This document shows positions 37,167 through 47,939 of a stretch of 52,059 nt of DNA, in pieces; the stretch's first letter is position 1; every line of letters begins with the position of its first letter. The translations under genes and the position numbers were made by a program. The notes under the pieces are model-generated. The model ran no database searches and was not told where the DNA came from. It worked only from the letters and a program-made list of their open reading frames with translations. The DNA is from Phycisphaerales bacterium. GTDB lineage: Bacteria > Planctomycetota > Phycisphaerae > Phycisphaerales > SM1A02. Where the stretch lies: assembly GCA_029242715.1 (NCBI GenBank), contig JAQWTL010000008.1, positions 1 to 52,059 on the forward strand, given 5' to 3'.

Positions 37167-38170
37167 AGACCATGCTTGCACTTATCCTGACGTCGTCCCT
37201 GATCATGCTTCAGGCATGCAGTGATGCGCCTACGCAGACAGATGATGGCGGCATCCAGACCAGGGCCACGCGTGGCCCTGTAGAAGTCACTGTCACCGCA
37301 ACTCCTCGCGAACTGGAAGTCGGACAGCCATTGACCCTTGTTGTCGAGACCATCGCCCGTGAAGGCGTCACGATCTCGATGCCGATGGTTTCAGCAAACG
37401 CCAATGGTTCCATTGGAGCCTTCCATGTGCTTTCAGACGAAGCCCGGCCGAATATTCCGTTGCCGGAAGGTGAAGACGGAAGATCATGGACTCAGGTCCT
37501 CGTCCTGGACACGTTCCAGGCAGGCCCCACCGAGCTCCCGGAACTGGCCATCGCCTTTCAGGACACCCGATCCGATCTACCTGTGGAAGGCAATGTACAA
37601 ATCGATGCCCTTCCCATCGAGATCATCAGCCTGATTGGCGACATGCAGGCCGACACGGCATTGCGTGACATCAGTGGCCCTGTAGAGATGATCGATCCAT
37701 GGCCCGCATGGGTCTGGGCAGCAATCGTATTTGGCGGCCTTGTCGTAGTGGGCGTCATTACCCTGCTTGTACGCGGGCGTGGACTGCAGGAACTGGCAAC
37801 GCTTTCTCCAGAAGAACAGGCCAGGCGGGATCTCGCCTCTCTTGAATCCTCCGGACTGCTTGAGCAGAAGCAGGTGCAGCCTTTCTACTTCCGCCTCACG
37901 GACATACTTCGCCATTACATCGAAGGCCGTTTCGGACTGCAGGCACCACGCGCAACCACTGCAGAGTTCCTTCTTGAAATGGGGCACAGCACCATTCTGA
38001 ATACAACTCAACAGAACACGCTTGGCCAGTTCCTTCGCGCCGCTGACATGGTCAAGTTTGCCAGACACGAACCATCAGCAGAGACAGGCCTTGAGGCACT
38101 ATCCCAGGCCAGGCTCTTTGTTGAAGAGACCGCCTCCCCCGAACAAGAGGGAGTGCCTGCAAATGATTGA
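37163..38170 (+). CDS. Bat-operon lipoprotein/membrane protein, DUF4381-like
   Basis: 335 residues. Lipobox LQAC at about 16-19, a periplasmic beta-sandwich to about 170 (VEVTVTATPRELEVGQPLTLVVE, as in BatD), one TM helix at about 180-203, then a cytoplasmic helical part (FYFRLTDILRHYIEGRFGLQAPRATTAEFL) like the DUF4381 C-terminus. It looks like a small BatD relative. Its last bases overlap the BatA-like start. Confidence 0.82.
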   Translation: MKTMLALILTSSLIMLQACSDAPTQTDDGGIQTRATRGPVEVTVTATPRELEVGQPLTLVVETIAREGVTISMPMVSANANGSIGAFHVLSDEARPNIPLPEGEDGRSWTQVLVLDTFQAGPTELPELAIAFQDTRSDLPVEGNVQIDALPIEIISLIGDMQADTALRDISGPVEMIDPWPAWVWAAIVFGGLVVVGVITLLVRGRGLQELATLSPEEQARRDLASLESSGLLEQKQVQPFYFRLTDILRHYIEGRFGLQAPRATTAEFLLEMGHSTILNTTQQNTLGQFLRAADMVKFARHEPSAETGLEALSQARLFVEETASPEQEGVPAND

Positions 38171-39260
38171 CACTATTCCCGGCACCATCTGGTTCCTGTT
38201 CGCGCTCCTGATCCTGCCACTGCTCTGGTGGCACTGGATATCAGGACGTCGTCAAGCTTCCATTGCCTACTCTTCAACAGCCGCGGTGGCAGCTGCACCC
38301 AGGACATGGGTACAACGAACACGCTGGATCATCCCGACACTGAGAACGATTGCCATTACAGGCCTCATTGTCTGCCTTGTAGGACCAATGCGAGCAGATG
38401 CGATTACCCAGGTCCATTCCGATGGCATTGCCATTGAACTGGTCGTGGACAGATCACACAGCATGTCCGCTCAGGACTTCCGAAGAAGAAACCTGCCAAT
38501 CAACCGACTGGATGCGGTGAAGGGTGTGGTCGCAGATTTCGTTCTAGGTGATGACCAGGAACGATCTGGCCGGAACAGTGATCTGATCGGCCTGATCACC
38601 TTCGGCACCTTTGCAGACAGCAACAGTCCAATGACCTTTGACCATCAGCATCTCGTGGATATTCTCGAGAAGATCCAGACCGCCCAATTGGGACCCGAAA
38701 GTGGTACCGCAATTGGCGATGCCGTAGGGCTTGCCGTCTCCAAGTTGACTTCCCTGAAGGATCGAGAAGACCTCAGACTTGATGATCAAATCAAGAGCCG
38801 GGTCATCATCCTGCTGACGGATGGTGAACAAACAGCCGGTGAACTGGACCCGCTTGTATCAGCACGCCTCGCCGAGAAATACGGCATCAAGATCTACACC
38901 ATCGGAGCCGGAAACGAATCCAGCCCTGAGGTACCTATGCCGAATCCCCGCACCGGTCAGATGGAACGCCGACGAGTGAATTATTCGCTCGATGAGGATG
39001 TCTTGAAGGAAATGGCGGGAATCACTGGCGGACGCTACTTCCGCGCAACAGATCTGGAATCACTGGCGGACATCTACGCAGCGATTGATGAACTCGAACG
39101 ATCCGAGATCCATCAGCAGCAGTACATGCAGTACGAGGACATGGCCGTACAGTCGGTGCGAATAGCCGGATTCACCCTCCCTCCGCTGCTCCTGATCCCG
39201 ATGATCGCGTTGCTTCTCGAGATTCTGCTTGGCTCAACCCTCTACCGGAGGCTTCCTTGA
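38163..39260 (+). CDS. batA: BatA-like membrane VWA protein
   Basis: About 365 residues: two N-terminal TM helices (about 7-20 and 55-75), a VWA domain at about 90-310 with MIDAS DRSHS, GTAIGDAVGLA and LLTDGEQTAG, and a C-terminal TM helix. ATG 38163 chosen (GAGGGAG upstream, eight-base overlap with the preceding gene); the frame runs back to 38022 without signals. Inferred to form a membrane complex with the BatB-like protein. Confidence 0.93.
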   Translation: MIDTIPGTIWFLFALLILPLLWWHWISGRRQASIAYSSTAAVAAAPRTWVQRTRWIIPTLRTIAITGLIVCLVGPMRADAITQVHSDGIAIELVVDRSHSMSAQDFRRRNLPINRLDAVKGVVADFVLGDDQERSGRNSDLIGLITFGTFADSNSPMTFDHQHLVDILEKIQTAQLGPESGTAIGDAVGLAVSKLTSLKDREDLRLDDQIKSRVIILLTDGEQTAGELDPLVSARLAEKYGIKIYTIGAGNESSPEVPMPNPRTGQMERRRVNYSLDEDVLKEMAGITGGRYFRATDLESLADIYAAIDELERSEIHQQQYMQYEDMAVQSVRIAGFTLPPLLLIPMIALLLEILLGSTLYRRLP

Positions 39261-39284
39261 TCCCAGAACGGATCTGACACACCC

Positions 39285-40339
39285 ATGGAACTTCAGTTCA
39301 ACAACCTGGACAATCTCTTCTGGCTCTGGGCCGTACTCGGGGCCGGGATTGTGCTGCTGGTGGCTGCGAGATTGCGACATCGCGCTCTGCAACGATTTGC
39401 TGGAAACCGTTTCGCAAAGAGGCTGACAGCCTCCTCCAGTGACAGCCGCAGACGACTACGTCCATTTCTGCTGATCGCAATACTTCTTCTTGTTGTTGGA
39501 TCGATGATCGACCCCAGATGGGGCGTTCGCTACCAGGAACTCCAACGAAGAGGCATCGATGTCTTCTTTGTTCTGGACACCTCGCGATCCATGCTTGCAG
39601 AAGATGTCAAACCCGACCGTCTTGATCGTGCCAAACAGTACATAGAAGACGTGCTTGAATCACTTGGCGGAGACCGGGTCGGGCTGGTTACTGTTGCTGG
39701 AGATCCAACCGTAACGGTGCCTCTGACACTTGACTACAGCGCAATGCGACTGGCACTTGATGAGACAGACATCTCGACAGGTCGCCGTGGCGGCTCACTG
39801 ATCGGTGATGGAATCCGCGAAGCCATGGATGCCTTTGCCGATGATCTTGAAGACCATAAGGCCATCATCGTCCTCAGTGATGGGGATGACATGGACAGCT
39901 ACCCCATCGAGGCTGCCGCCGCAGCATCAAATCGTGGCGTCCGTGTCTACACGGTTGGCATCGGCAATGCTGCTGACGGCACCCGAATCCCCGTACAGAA
40001 AGATGGGCAGCAGACATGGCTGACTCATCAAGGTGAACAGGTCTGGTCCAAGCTCAAACCACAACTCCTGCAGGACATTGCAGAAGCCGGCAACGGTCTC
40101 TACATCCCGGCAGGGACAAGCAATGCTGATCTCGCTGAAATTTACAATGAGTCGATTGCTCCCGGGGTCGGCCGGGACCTGGGAACCGCCCAGGTTGAAC
40201 GGCACATCCCCCGCTATCGCTGGTTCGTACTTCCAGCATTACTCCTGCTTCTCATCGAGTCGTTCATGGGCCAACGTCGAAGTCGACGAGTCACCAAGCG
40301 GCGACTGGCACAAGATAACTTGGCGATTGGAGCAGCAGC

Positions 40340-40343
<4 letters not shown>
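39285..40343 (+). CDS. batB: BatB-like membrane VWA protein
   Basis: 352 residues: N-terminal TM pair, VWA domain with MIDAS DTSRSMLAEDVKP, GGSLIGDGI and LSDGDDMDS, and a C-terminal TM helix with a basic tail. Classic BatB layout, sister of the preceding protein. Overlaps the next gene by four bases (ATGA). Confidence 0.93.
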
Positions 40344-41773
<1,430 letters not shown>

Positions 41774-41780
41774 TCAAGTA

Positions 41781-43649
41781 ATGCAGTCTCAGAAAATACT
41801 CAACATGATGCTGATGATCATCGCTGTGCTTCTTGCGATCCCAGCAATGACATTTGCCGAAGGTACCGCTCAACAACACACGCCAGTTACCGATGGATAT
41901 GTCAACGCCTCTATCCCGGTTTATATCACCATCAAGAATGCTGACGACTGGGAACCTCCAGTCATGCCTGAGATCGAAGGCCTTGAAATCAATCGAAACC
42001 AGGGAACCCAGACATCCTCATCCATGCATATCGTCAATGGTGCGATCACGGAAAACAAGGAAGTCACCTACACCTTTTCAATCACTGCACGCGAACCCGG
42101 AAACTACGAGATCCCCGCCTATCCGATAACGGTAGATGGTCGAGTTCTGATGACATTCCCGGTAGAACTCACGTTCAAGAAAGCAGAGAACAAAGGACTC
42201 CTGAGTGTTGAAATTTCAGGAAACCCCGAGAAGATCTACCAGGGCGAGGCGACCCGCCTCACGATGCGAATCCTGATCAAGCAATTCACGGATCCCAGGT
42301 ACAACGTCTCACCCGATTCCCGCGAGATGTGGCAACTGATTGACCCCGAAAGCGACTGGGGCCCCTTTACGGAAACCATGCAGGAACTCTATTCCAGTCG
42401 ACGAGCACTTCGAGGCAGGCCGCAGACTCTGGGCGGGGAAGATGATGAACGTGACGATTACTACCTGTACGTGGTCCAGGCAGACACCAGACCGATGTCT
42501 ACAGGGCCCTTGGACATATCGGATATCAAAATACGGATGTCCTATCCAATCTCGTTGAGACGAGATCGCGGCTTTTTTTCCAGTGGACTCCAGGTGGATC
42601 AGGTCAGACCCGTCGTAGCTTCTGCAACTGGCCGTGAAATTCTTGTTGAACCTCTTCCGGATGTGGGCCGTCCAGCGGAATTCAACGGCGCAGTCGGACA
42701 GTTCTCAATCGAAACGACTGCTTCGCCCACCACTGTCTCCGTTGGCGATCCAGTGACGCTTACGATCAAACTGACTGATATTGGCACCACACCCGTGGAC
42801 ATGGATGTCGTACCTGCACCTGAATTGCACGAGGCCAAGGCACTGGATACTGATTTTCGAGTTCCTCGAGAAGCCCTTCCGGGTGTTGTCTCAGGACGCA
42901 GCAAGACATTTACTCAGACAATACGCGCACGGGACGACTCGATCACATCGATCCCCCCCGTCCCTTACGCCTACTTTGATCCAGAATCCGAACGATATGA
43001 GGTGACTTACAGCCGACCCATCCTGCTTGAAGTCAATCCCGCCGACACCATCACCTCTTCAGACATTTCTGGCGTTGTGAACACATCACAAGGTCCCACA
43101 AGTGACAGCCTGCACAATGTTGCCGGTGGACTCCTGGCCAACTACACCGGACCTGATCGACTCCTTGCAGATCAAGGACCTCCCGCCATCATTTGGCTGC
43201 TGCTTCTTCTTCTTGCCCCACCACTGCTTGCCCTTGGAATTACAGCAACAAGACAAGGCCTGCGAGGACACACGGCCAATCCGGACAGAATCCGCTCACG
43301 TCGAGCTTGTCGGAATGCGATTTCAAGACTTGATGCCGCAAACGCTGCTTCAGATGCGCACCAAGGCGCTCTCGTTGCTGAGGCAATCTGTACATATGTT
43401 GCCGATCGAACCGGGCAGCCCCCAGCCGGCTTCATGCGAGGAGATGCCGTCTCGACACTTCAGTCTTGTGGCGTTGATGAGACACTGACTACCCAGACAG
43501 AGAAGCTGATCGCCACTTGTGAACATCTGCAATATGCTGGTGGCGGCGGTTCTGAGATCAGCTCGGTCATCGAATCGGCAAAGAGCCTGATATCAAAATT
43601 GGATTCGCTTTCAAGCCTGAAGACAAACAATCAAGGGGCAGAATCATGA
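41781..43649 (+). CDS. batD: BatD-like protein
   Basis: About 622 residues. Signal peptide (ILNMMLMIIAVLLAIPAMTFAEG), BatD-type periplasmic beta-sandwich repeats to about 450 (NASIPVYITIKNADDWEPPVMPEIEGLEI..; FSIETTASPTTVSVGDPVTLTIKLTDIG), one TM helix at about 470-490 and a cytoplasmic C-terminal part. ATG 41781 chosen to begin the signal peptide; the frame runs back into the previous gene. Overlaps batE by four bases (ATGA). Confidence 0.9.
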   Translation: MQSQKILNMMLMIIAVLLAIPAMTFAEGTAQQHTPVTDGYVNASIPVYITIKNADDWEPPVMPEIEGLEINRNQGTQTSSSMHIVNGAITENKEVTYTFSITAREPGNYEIPAYPITVDGRVLMTFPVELTFKKAENKGLLSVEISGNPEKIYQGEATRLTMRILIKQFTDPRYNVSPDSREMWQLIDPESDWGPFTETMQELYSSRRALRGRPQTLGGEDDERDDYYLYVVQADTRPMSTGPLDISDIKIRMSYPISLRRDRGFFSSGLQVDQVRPVVASATGREILVEPLPDVGRPAEFNGAVGQFSIETTASPTTVSVGDPVTLTIKLTDIGTTPVDMDVVPAPELHEAKALDTDFRVPREALPGVVSGRSKTFTQTIRARDDSITSIPPVPYAYFDPESERYEVTYSRPILLEVNPADTITSSDISGVVNTSQGPTSDSLHNVAGGLLANYTGPDRLLADQGPPAIIWLLLLLLAPPLLALGITATRQGLRGHTANPDRIRSRRACRNAISRLDAANAASDAHQGALVAEAICTYVADRTGQPPAGFMRGDAVSTLQSCGVDETLTTQTEKLIATCEHLQYAGGGGSEISSVIESAKSLISKLDSLSSLKTNNQGAES

Positions 43650-44497
43650 AATACCTCGGACTGATCGTTGTCTTGACAGGCCTATGGTTTCTGCCTCAAC
43701 AGGCAATGGCGGCGACTACTTCCCTGAGTCGAGCTCAGCAGGAGAAGATCCTGGAAGAAGCGCAGATGCAATATGACGAGGGAGCTGCCCTGGTCAGAAA
43801 CGATCCGGAGTCAGCCGATACGAAATTCCGCGAGTCTGCTGAACGGTTTCAGATTCTTGTCGATGACGGCATTGTCAATGGCGAACTCTACTACGACCTG
43901 GGCAATGCCTATTTCCAGGCTGGCGACCTGGGACAAGCCATTGCAAACTATCTCAGAGCAACACAACTGATCCCTAACGATCCTCGCTTGGACGCCAATC
44001 TGGCCCATGCCCGCACACTCGTAAGACCACAAGTAGTCAAGGAAGGATCTGATGCCCTCGTTCATCGCCTCACTACTTGGCATCATGGCTGGCCGATCCA
44101 ATCGCGATTGATCATCTTCGGAATTGCCTGGATTGCTCTGTGGATTGCTGTACTTGTTCGAAGCAACGTGCGATATGCCGGTTTCCGGTGGGTTGCCGGA
44201 GCAACGGCCATTGTCGCCATTGCCTTTGGCCTGTCTTCGACACTGACACTCACTGACAATGCCTCCCTTGAACGCGGTGTCCTTATCAAGGACGAAGTCG
44301 TCGTTCGCAAAGGCAATGCAGACAGCTACTCGCCCCAGTTCGAAGAGCCAGTCAACCAAGGTCTTGAGTTTCGTGTACTGGAGCAACGACCACAGTGGCT
44401 TCACATCGAACTGCTCAATGGAGAATCTGGCTGGATTCCAAGTTCGGATGCCGAGATCATCTCGAGGGAAATCACGGGCAATTTGGCCGTCAGTTGA
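43646..44497 (+). CDS. batE: BatE-like TPR protein with SH3-type domain
   Basis: 283 residues: signal peptide, TPR helices at about 30-125 (LYYDLGNAYFQAGDLGQAIANYLRATQLIPNDPRLDANLAHA), two TM helices at about 150-200, and a bacterial SH3-like domain at the C-terminus (VVVRKGNADSYSPQF.. RVLEQRPQWLHIELLNGESGWIPSSD). Matches BatE architecture. Last gene of the operon; one base separates its stop from the convergent gene's stop and no terminator is visible. Confidence 0.9.
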   Translation: MKYLGLIVVLTGLWFLPQQAMAATTSLSRAQQEKILEEAQMQYDEGAALVRNDPESADTKFRESAERFQILVDDGIVNGELYYDLGNAYFQAGDLGQAIANYLRATQLIPNDPRLDANLAHARTLVRPQVVKEGSDALVHRLTTWHHGWPIQSRLIIFGIAWIALWIAVLVRSNVRYAGFRWVAGATAIVAIAFGLSSTLTLTDNASLERGVLIKDEVVVRKGNADSYSPQFEEPVNQGLEFRVLEQRPQWLHIELLNGESGWIPSSDAEIISREITGNLAVS

Positions 44498-44498
44498 T

Positions 44499-46343
44499 TC
44501 AGCCGGGCAGTCCACAATCCCAGTCAGCAATGACCATCAGCAGGTCATCGATGGAATACAGCGAACCAAATGCATCGAGGACAATGAGCAGGTCTTCTAC
44601 ATCCGTCTGGCCCGAGTCATTCAGGTCCCCCTCACAATCTCCAACTGTCTCCTCGAGGGTCACGGATAGCGACAGATTCAGCACCTGACTGGTCGCCCCT
44701 GGCAGATCTTGATCACTCACAAGAACCTGCATGGCGTCGGCTACGGTCCCGGGTTCAAGCCCCGTGGTATCCAGATTGAATTGCAGGATGGCGTTTGAAT
44801 CAGTGATGTCTGAAATCAAGCCACCGGCCAGAACAAATGGCATATCCAGACCGGAAATGCTGTCGAGATCGAGGGCGGCCTGTGACGTATCCCAACCATA
44901 ATTCCAGATGGGGACCTCAAGCAAGTGTATGCCTGTGTCAACCTGCAGTACATGTGAGGAAACCGTCCAGTTGATGTCATTGGTCTCAGAGAACGAAGCA
45001 TCTGAATGTCGCAGAACGGTTCCCGAGATCGGAATACTGACTGGCTCTCCTTGGACGAAATCACCGTCAGACCGCACGAGCAACTCTCCGGAAACCTCGC
45101 CACCAGCTTCCGGTGAAATCTCGAAAGGATGCCATGTGTTTGCACCTGATGACAGTGTGCCCGAACCGGACACTCCCTGGATGGCTTCGGTGCCATCCAG
45201 ATACCAAGCCAGATCAGAGCCACCACTTTCATACACCGGTTCGCATGTATTGGCGATGTTGACAGACAGATTCACTGTGCCACCCGTAATGATTGTTCCG
45301 AAGTTCGAATTGAACATCGAGGCTTCCATCACGGCGGGAATCATGTACTCCGCTGCCACCGGCAGGTGGTCAGACGCGTCGTGGAGATCATCTGCCAGGC
45401 TGTTGGATCTCGTAACATCCCCGGGGTAGTAGGTATTGTTCCCGTCATTGATCGCAACGTTGTAGTGCTGTGAATCGTTGCCGACAGCTCGGATAGTTGA
45501 TGAAATCATGGCAAGACCTTCACCATCAGCCATGTTCGACGTCGTGACATGAAAATCAAAGCGATCATCAAGCCCGCCACTGGCAAGACCACCAGAACTG
45601 ATTGTGCGAGGCGACTGGGTGTGCTTGGATGCGCCGGATGCCCCCGTCCAGTTGCTCGTCCCGAGAGGATCAATGATGTCGATACTCGGATGCCCGAGCA
45701 TGGTCGAATAGGCCTCTTCATTGGAACTGTAGAAATTGAAGTCTCCACAGACGATGACATGGGAATCTGCCGGTATCTCCGTGATATTGTTCAGAATGTT
45801 CTCCATCCCGAACACACGCTCTTCCTGACTGTCTGATGTCGTGCCCGCCTTCAGGTGACCACTGTAGACATAGAATTCAACGACCGGATCGTTGTACCCA
45901 ACCAGGCGGAACTTCCAACGACGAGCTCTTCGGCCAGCGCCTGTATAGGTTCCGTCATGACCAGAGGTCACTTCGACAACCGTGTCCGCTCTGTAGAAAG
46001 CTGCCTGAGCACCACCGAAGTTGTCCTCGCCGGAATTGGTGTAGGTGGCAGCCGAGTATTCGCTTCCCAGCATGGTTTGCAGGCTGGCATGGGTACTGTT
46101 CGTGACTTCCTGGAAGACGAGAATCGAGACCGGAAAAGCCTCACCAGCGTGGTCATCATTGGACAATTCCGCCAGGACATCTGCGAGCGCTGACTCGGTC
46201 CCCCGCAGTTGAGCGATGTTGTAAGTCACTACCCTCAACTGAGCGTGGGCAGGCATGGCTGTGAACCCCAGGAGAATGAGGAACAGGGCCACCAGGTACC
46301 TCGCGGCACTGGATACAGGAATCCCCCTTGGATCTTGCTTCAC
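44499..46343 (-). CDS. Secreted endonuclease/exonuclease/phosphatase-family protein
   Basis: 614 residues. Signal peptide (ending near AHA), EEP fold at about 36-330 with metal/catalytic parts VTYNIAQ, VFQEVT, CGDFNF and a terminal DASDHLPVAA; then a beta-rich middle and, near 570-600, a dockerin-like calcium loop (DLNDSGQTDVEDLLIVLDAFG) with a degenerate partner (SIDDLLMVIADWDC). GTG start has GAGGAG eight bases upstream. Probably an extracellular nuclease or phosphodiesterase; substrate unknown. The Cys-containing tail is characteristic of Phycisphaerae exported proteins. Confidence 0.87.
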   Translation of the reverse strand: MKQDPRGIPVSSAARYLVALFLILLGFTAMPAHAQLRVVTYNIAQLRGTESALADVLAELSNDDHAGEAFPVSILVFQEVTNSTHASLQTMLGSEYSAATYTNSGEDNFGGAQAAFYRADTVVEVTSGHDGTYTGAGRRARRWKFRLVGYNDPVVEFYVYSGHLKAGTTSDSQEERVFGMENILNNITEIPADSHVIVCGDFNFYSSNEEAYSTMLGHPSIDIIDPLGTSNWTGASGASKHTQSPRTISSGGLASGGLDDRFDFHVTTSNMADGEGLAMISSTIRAVGNDSQHYNVAINDGNNTYYPGDVTRSNSLADDLHDASDHLPVAAEYMIPAVMEASMFNSNFGTIITGGTVNLSVNIANTCEPVYESGGSDLAWYLDGTEAIQGVSGSGTLSSGANTWHPFEISPEAGGEVSGELLVRSDGDFVQGEPVSIPISGTVLRHSDASFSETNDINWTVSSHVLQVDTGIHLLEVPIWNYGWDTSQAALDLDSISGLDMPFVLAGGLISDITDSNAILQFNLDTTGLEPGTVADAMQVLVSDQDLPGATSQVLNLSLSVTLEETVGDCEGDLNDSGQTDVEDLLIVLDAFGSLYSIDDLLMVIADWDCGLPG

Positions 46344-46480
46344 GCCTCTAACTCCTCAATTCGGCTAGTCAGTGCAGGCCTGGAGTCCTCCATGAACAGA
46401 CGCCTGCCATGGGTTCAAGTCTACTTCCAGCATGGCCGCTTCCGAACCTCTAATAGGCGATATTGGGACACAAGAGACTG

Positions 46481-46504
46481 AAAGAGACCCCCAGGAGGAC
46501 TCTC
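46481..46504 (-). terminator. Probable terminator of the MdtN-like gene
   Basis: GAGA/TCTC plus TCC/GGG-type pairs with a 5-nt loop, followed on the minus strand by TTT. 26 nt past the fusion-protein stop. The stem has one mismatch, so moderate strength. The rest of 46344-46529 shows no gene. Confidence 0.45.
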
Positions 46505-46529
46505 AGGCAGTTGATCTGAGGGTTACCGG

Positions 46530-47609
46530 TCAATTCGAGGCGACTGGCTCTTCGAGAATCCCATCGCGAGGCTGACCAACACGCTGATCAGGCCGGATCC
46601 TGACCGTAGCCGTACCACCACTGTGCAAGCTGCAGTTGGGAGCATCTTCAAGGATGATCCGCACAGGGAACCGTTGGGCAAGTCGAACCCAATCCAATGA
46701 GGGTGGAACATCCGGCAGTGCGTCGACTGATGCCCCCACTGGCTGATAGATCGCCTTGCCAACTCCCTGCACGACTCCTCGAAGCGGCTGCCCCGGACAG
46801 GCGAGCAACCAGACTTCTGCCACCATGCCTGGCTTGATGCGACTCAAGAGAGTCTCGCGATAGTTCGCCAGGACATACCAACGAGAGTCATCCACGATCG
46901 TGAAGAGCTGTGCCCCTTGGTTGGCATACTCCCCCCGAGCAATATTCAGATTGGATATGTAGCCAGTCACTGGCGCGCGGACATAGCAGTAGCCAATATT
47001 GAGTTCTGCATCCGCCAGAGAAGCCTCCACTTCACGACGACGGACATTGATGCCCCCTTCATCACCAACAAGCCGCTTGGATCGTGCCAACTCGGCTTCA
47101 GCAGCCATCACTCGGCCCAGCGCCGCCTCGGCAACACTCCCTGCCTTCTGGACTTCATCGGGTGTTACGAATCTCTGATCAAGAAGAGGGGTCAGCCTTG
47201 CCAGATGAGCCGTTGCATATTCCGCCTCTGCCCTGGCCTCCTCAAGCACTGCTTGAGCAGAAAGCACCGACTGGCGATAAGCCTCGATCTCAAGATCCGT
47301 CAACAGGAGCTTTGCATTCAAACGTTCGACGACGGATTCATAAGGGCGTGGGTCCACTATGAAGAGGAGGTCGCCTGCGGTTACTCGCTGGTTATCCCGG
47401 ATGTTCAATTCAACGATGTTGCCACTGACATGTGCAGCAACACCGACGGTATTGGCACGAATGAAAGCGTCAGAGGTCCTCGGGTAGGTCACCAGCTCCA
47501 TGACCGTGAGAACACAACCAGCAACAGCGCCAACCCATGCAACAACTGAGACTATGACGGCCGCAAGCCGCCTGCCCACTGCCTTGGTTGAATCTGTATC
47601 AATGGGCAT
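46530..47609 (-). CDS. mdtN: HlyD-type membrane fusion protein (MdtN-like)
   Basis: 359 residues. N-terminal anchor helix (about 18-40), TSDAFIRANTVGVAAHVSGNIVELNIRDNQRVTAGDLLFIVDP (lipoyl half and barrel), an alpha-helical hairpin at about 100-195 and YVRAPVTGYISNL. It is the periplasmic adaptor between an inner-membrane pump and a TolC-type channel. Size and neighbours (YtcA, FUSC, TolC) match the MdtNOP arrangement. Overlaps the YtcA gene by 11 bases. Confidence 0.9.
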   Translation of the reverse strand: MPIDTDSTKAVGRRLAAVIVSVVAWVGAVAGCVLTVMELVTYPRTSDAFIRANTVGVAAHVSGNIVELNIRDNQRVTAGDLLFIVDPRPYESVVERLNAKLLLTDLEIEAYRQSVLSAQAVLEEARAEAEYATAHLARLTPLLDQRFVTPDEVQKAGSVAEAALGRVMAAEAELARSKRLVGDEGGINVRRREVEASLADAELNIGYCYVRAPVTGYISNLNIARGEYANQGAQLFTIVDDSRWYVLANYRETLLSRIKPGMVAEVWLLACPGQPLRGVVQGVGKAIYQPVGASVDALPDVPPSLDWVRLAQRFPVRIILEDAPNCSLHSGGTATVRIRPDQRVGQPRDGILEEPVASN

Positions 47610-47895
47610 AGAGCACCAACCAGGTCAGGCATGTGTACATGATCAGAAGGCAGACATAGGTCAGAGGCCTGACAAGCACATATTGGTCAACACCTGTTCG
47701 CCTGAAGATGGCCCAGGTGATGAGCATCGCGATGAGCCCAGAAACCCCTGAGACCAACCATGCCGGAAAGAAGGCCCCCTCGATATTGACCAGGGGGTCA
47801 CAGCCCCCCATCAGGAGCACAGAAACAACCAGGAATAACCCGGCAAGTGCCCTGGGGAAGGATGACCATATCTGCATGTACGAAGTGTAATCCAT
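47599..47895 (-). CDS. ytcA: YtcA-family lipoprotein
   Basis: 98 residues: lipobox MGGC near 29-32, then CDPLVNIEGAFFPAWLVSGVSGL (the family signature) and two TM helices. Known only as a small partner encoded next to MdtNOP-type pumps. Start ATG 47895 or 47877. Divergent from the TolC-like gene across 44 nt that must hold both promoters. Confidence 0.85.
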   Translation of the reverse strand: MDYTSYMQIWSSFPRALAGLFLVVSVLLMGGCDPLVNIEGAFFPAWLVSGVSGLIAMLITWAIFRRTGVDQYVLVRPLTYVCLLIMYTCLTWLVLYAH

Positions 47896-47939
47896 GAGGA
47901 CTACATGCGAGTTGAAGGCTGAGCCGATAGACTTCCATC

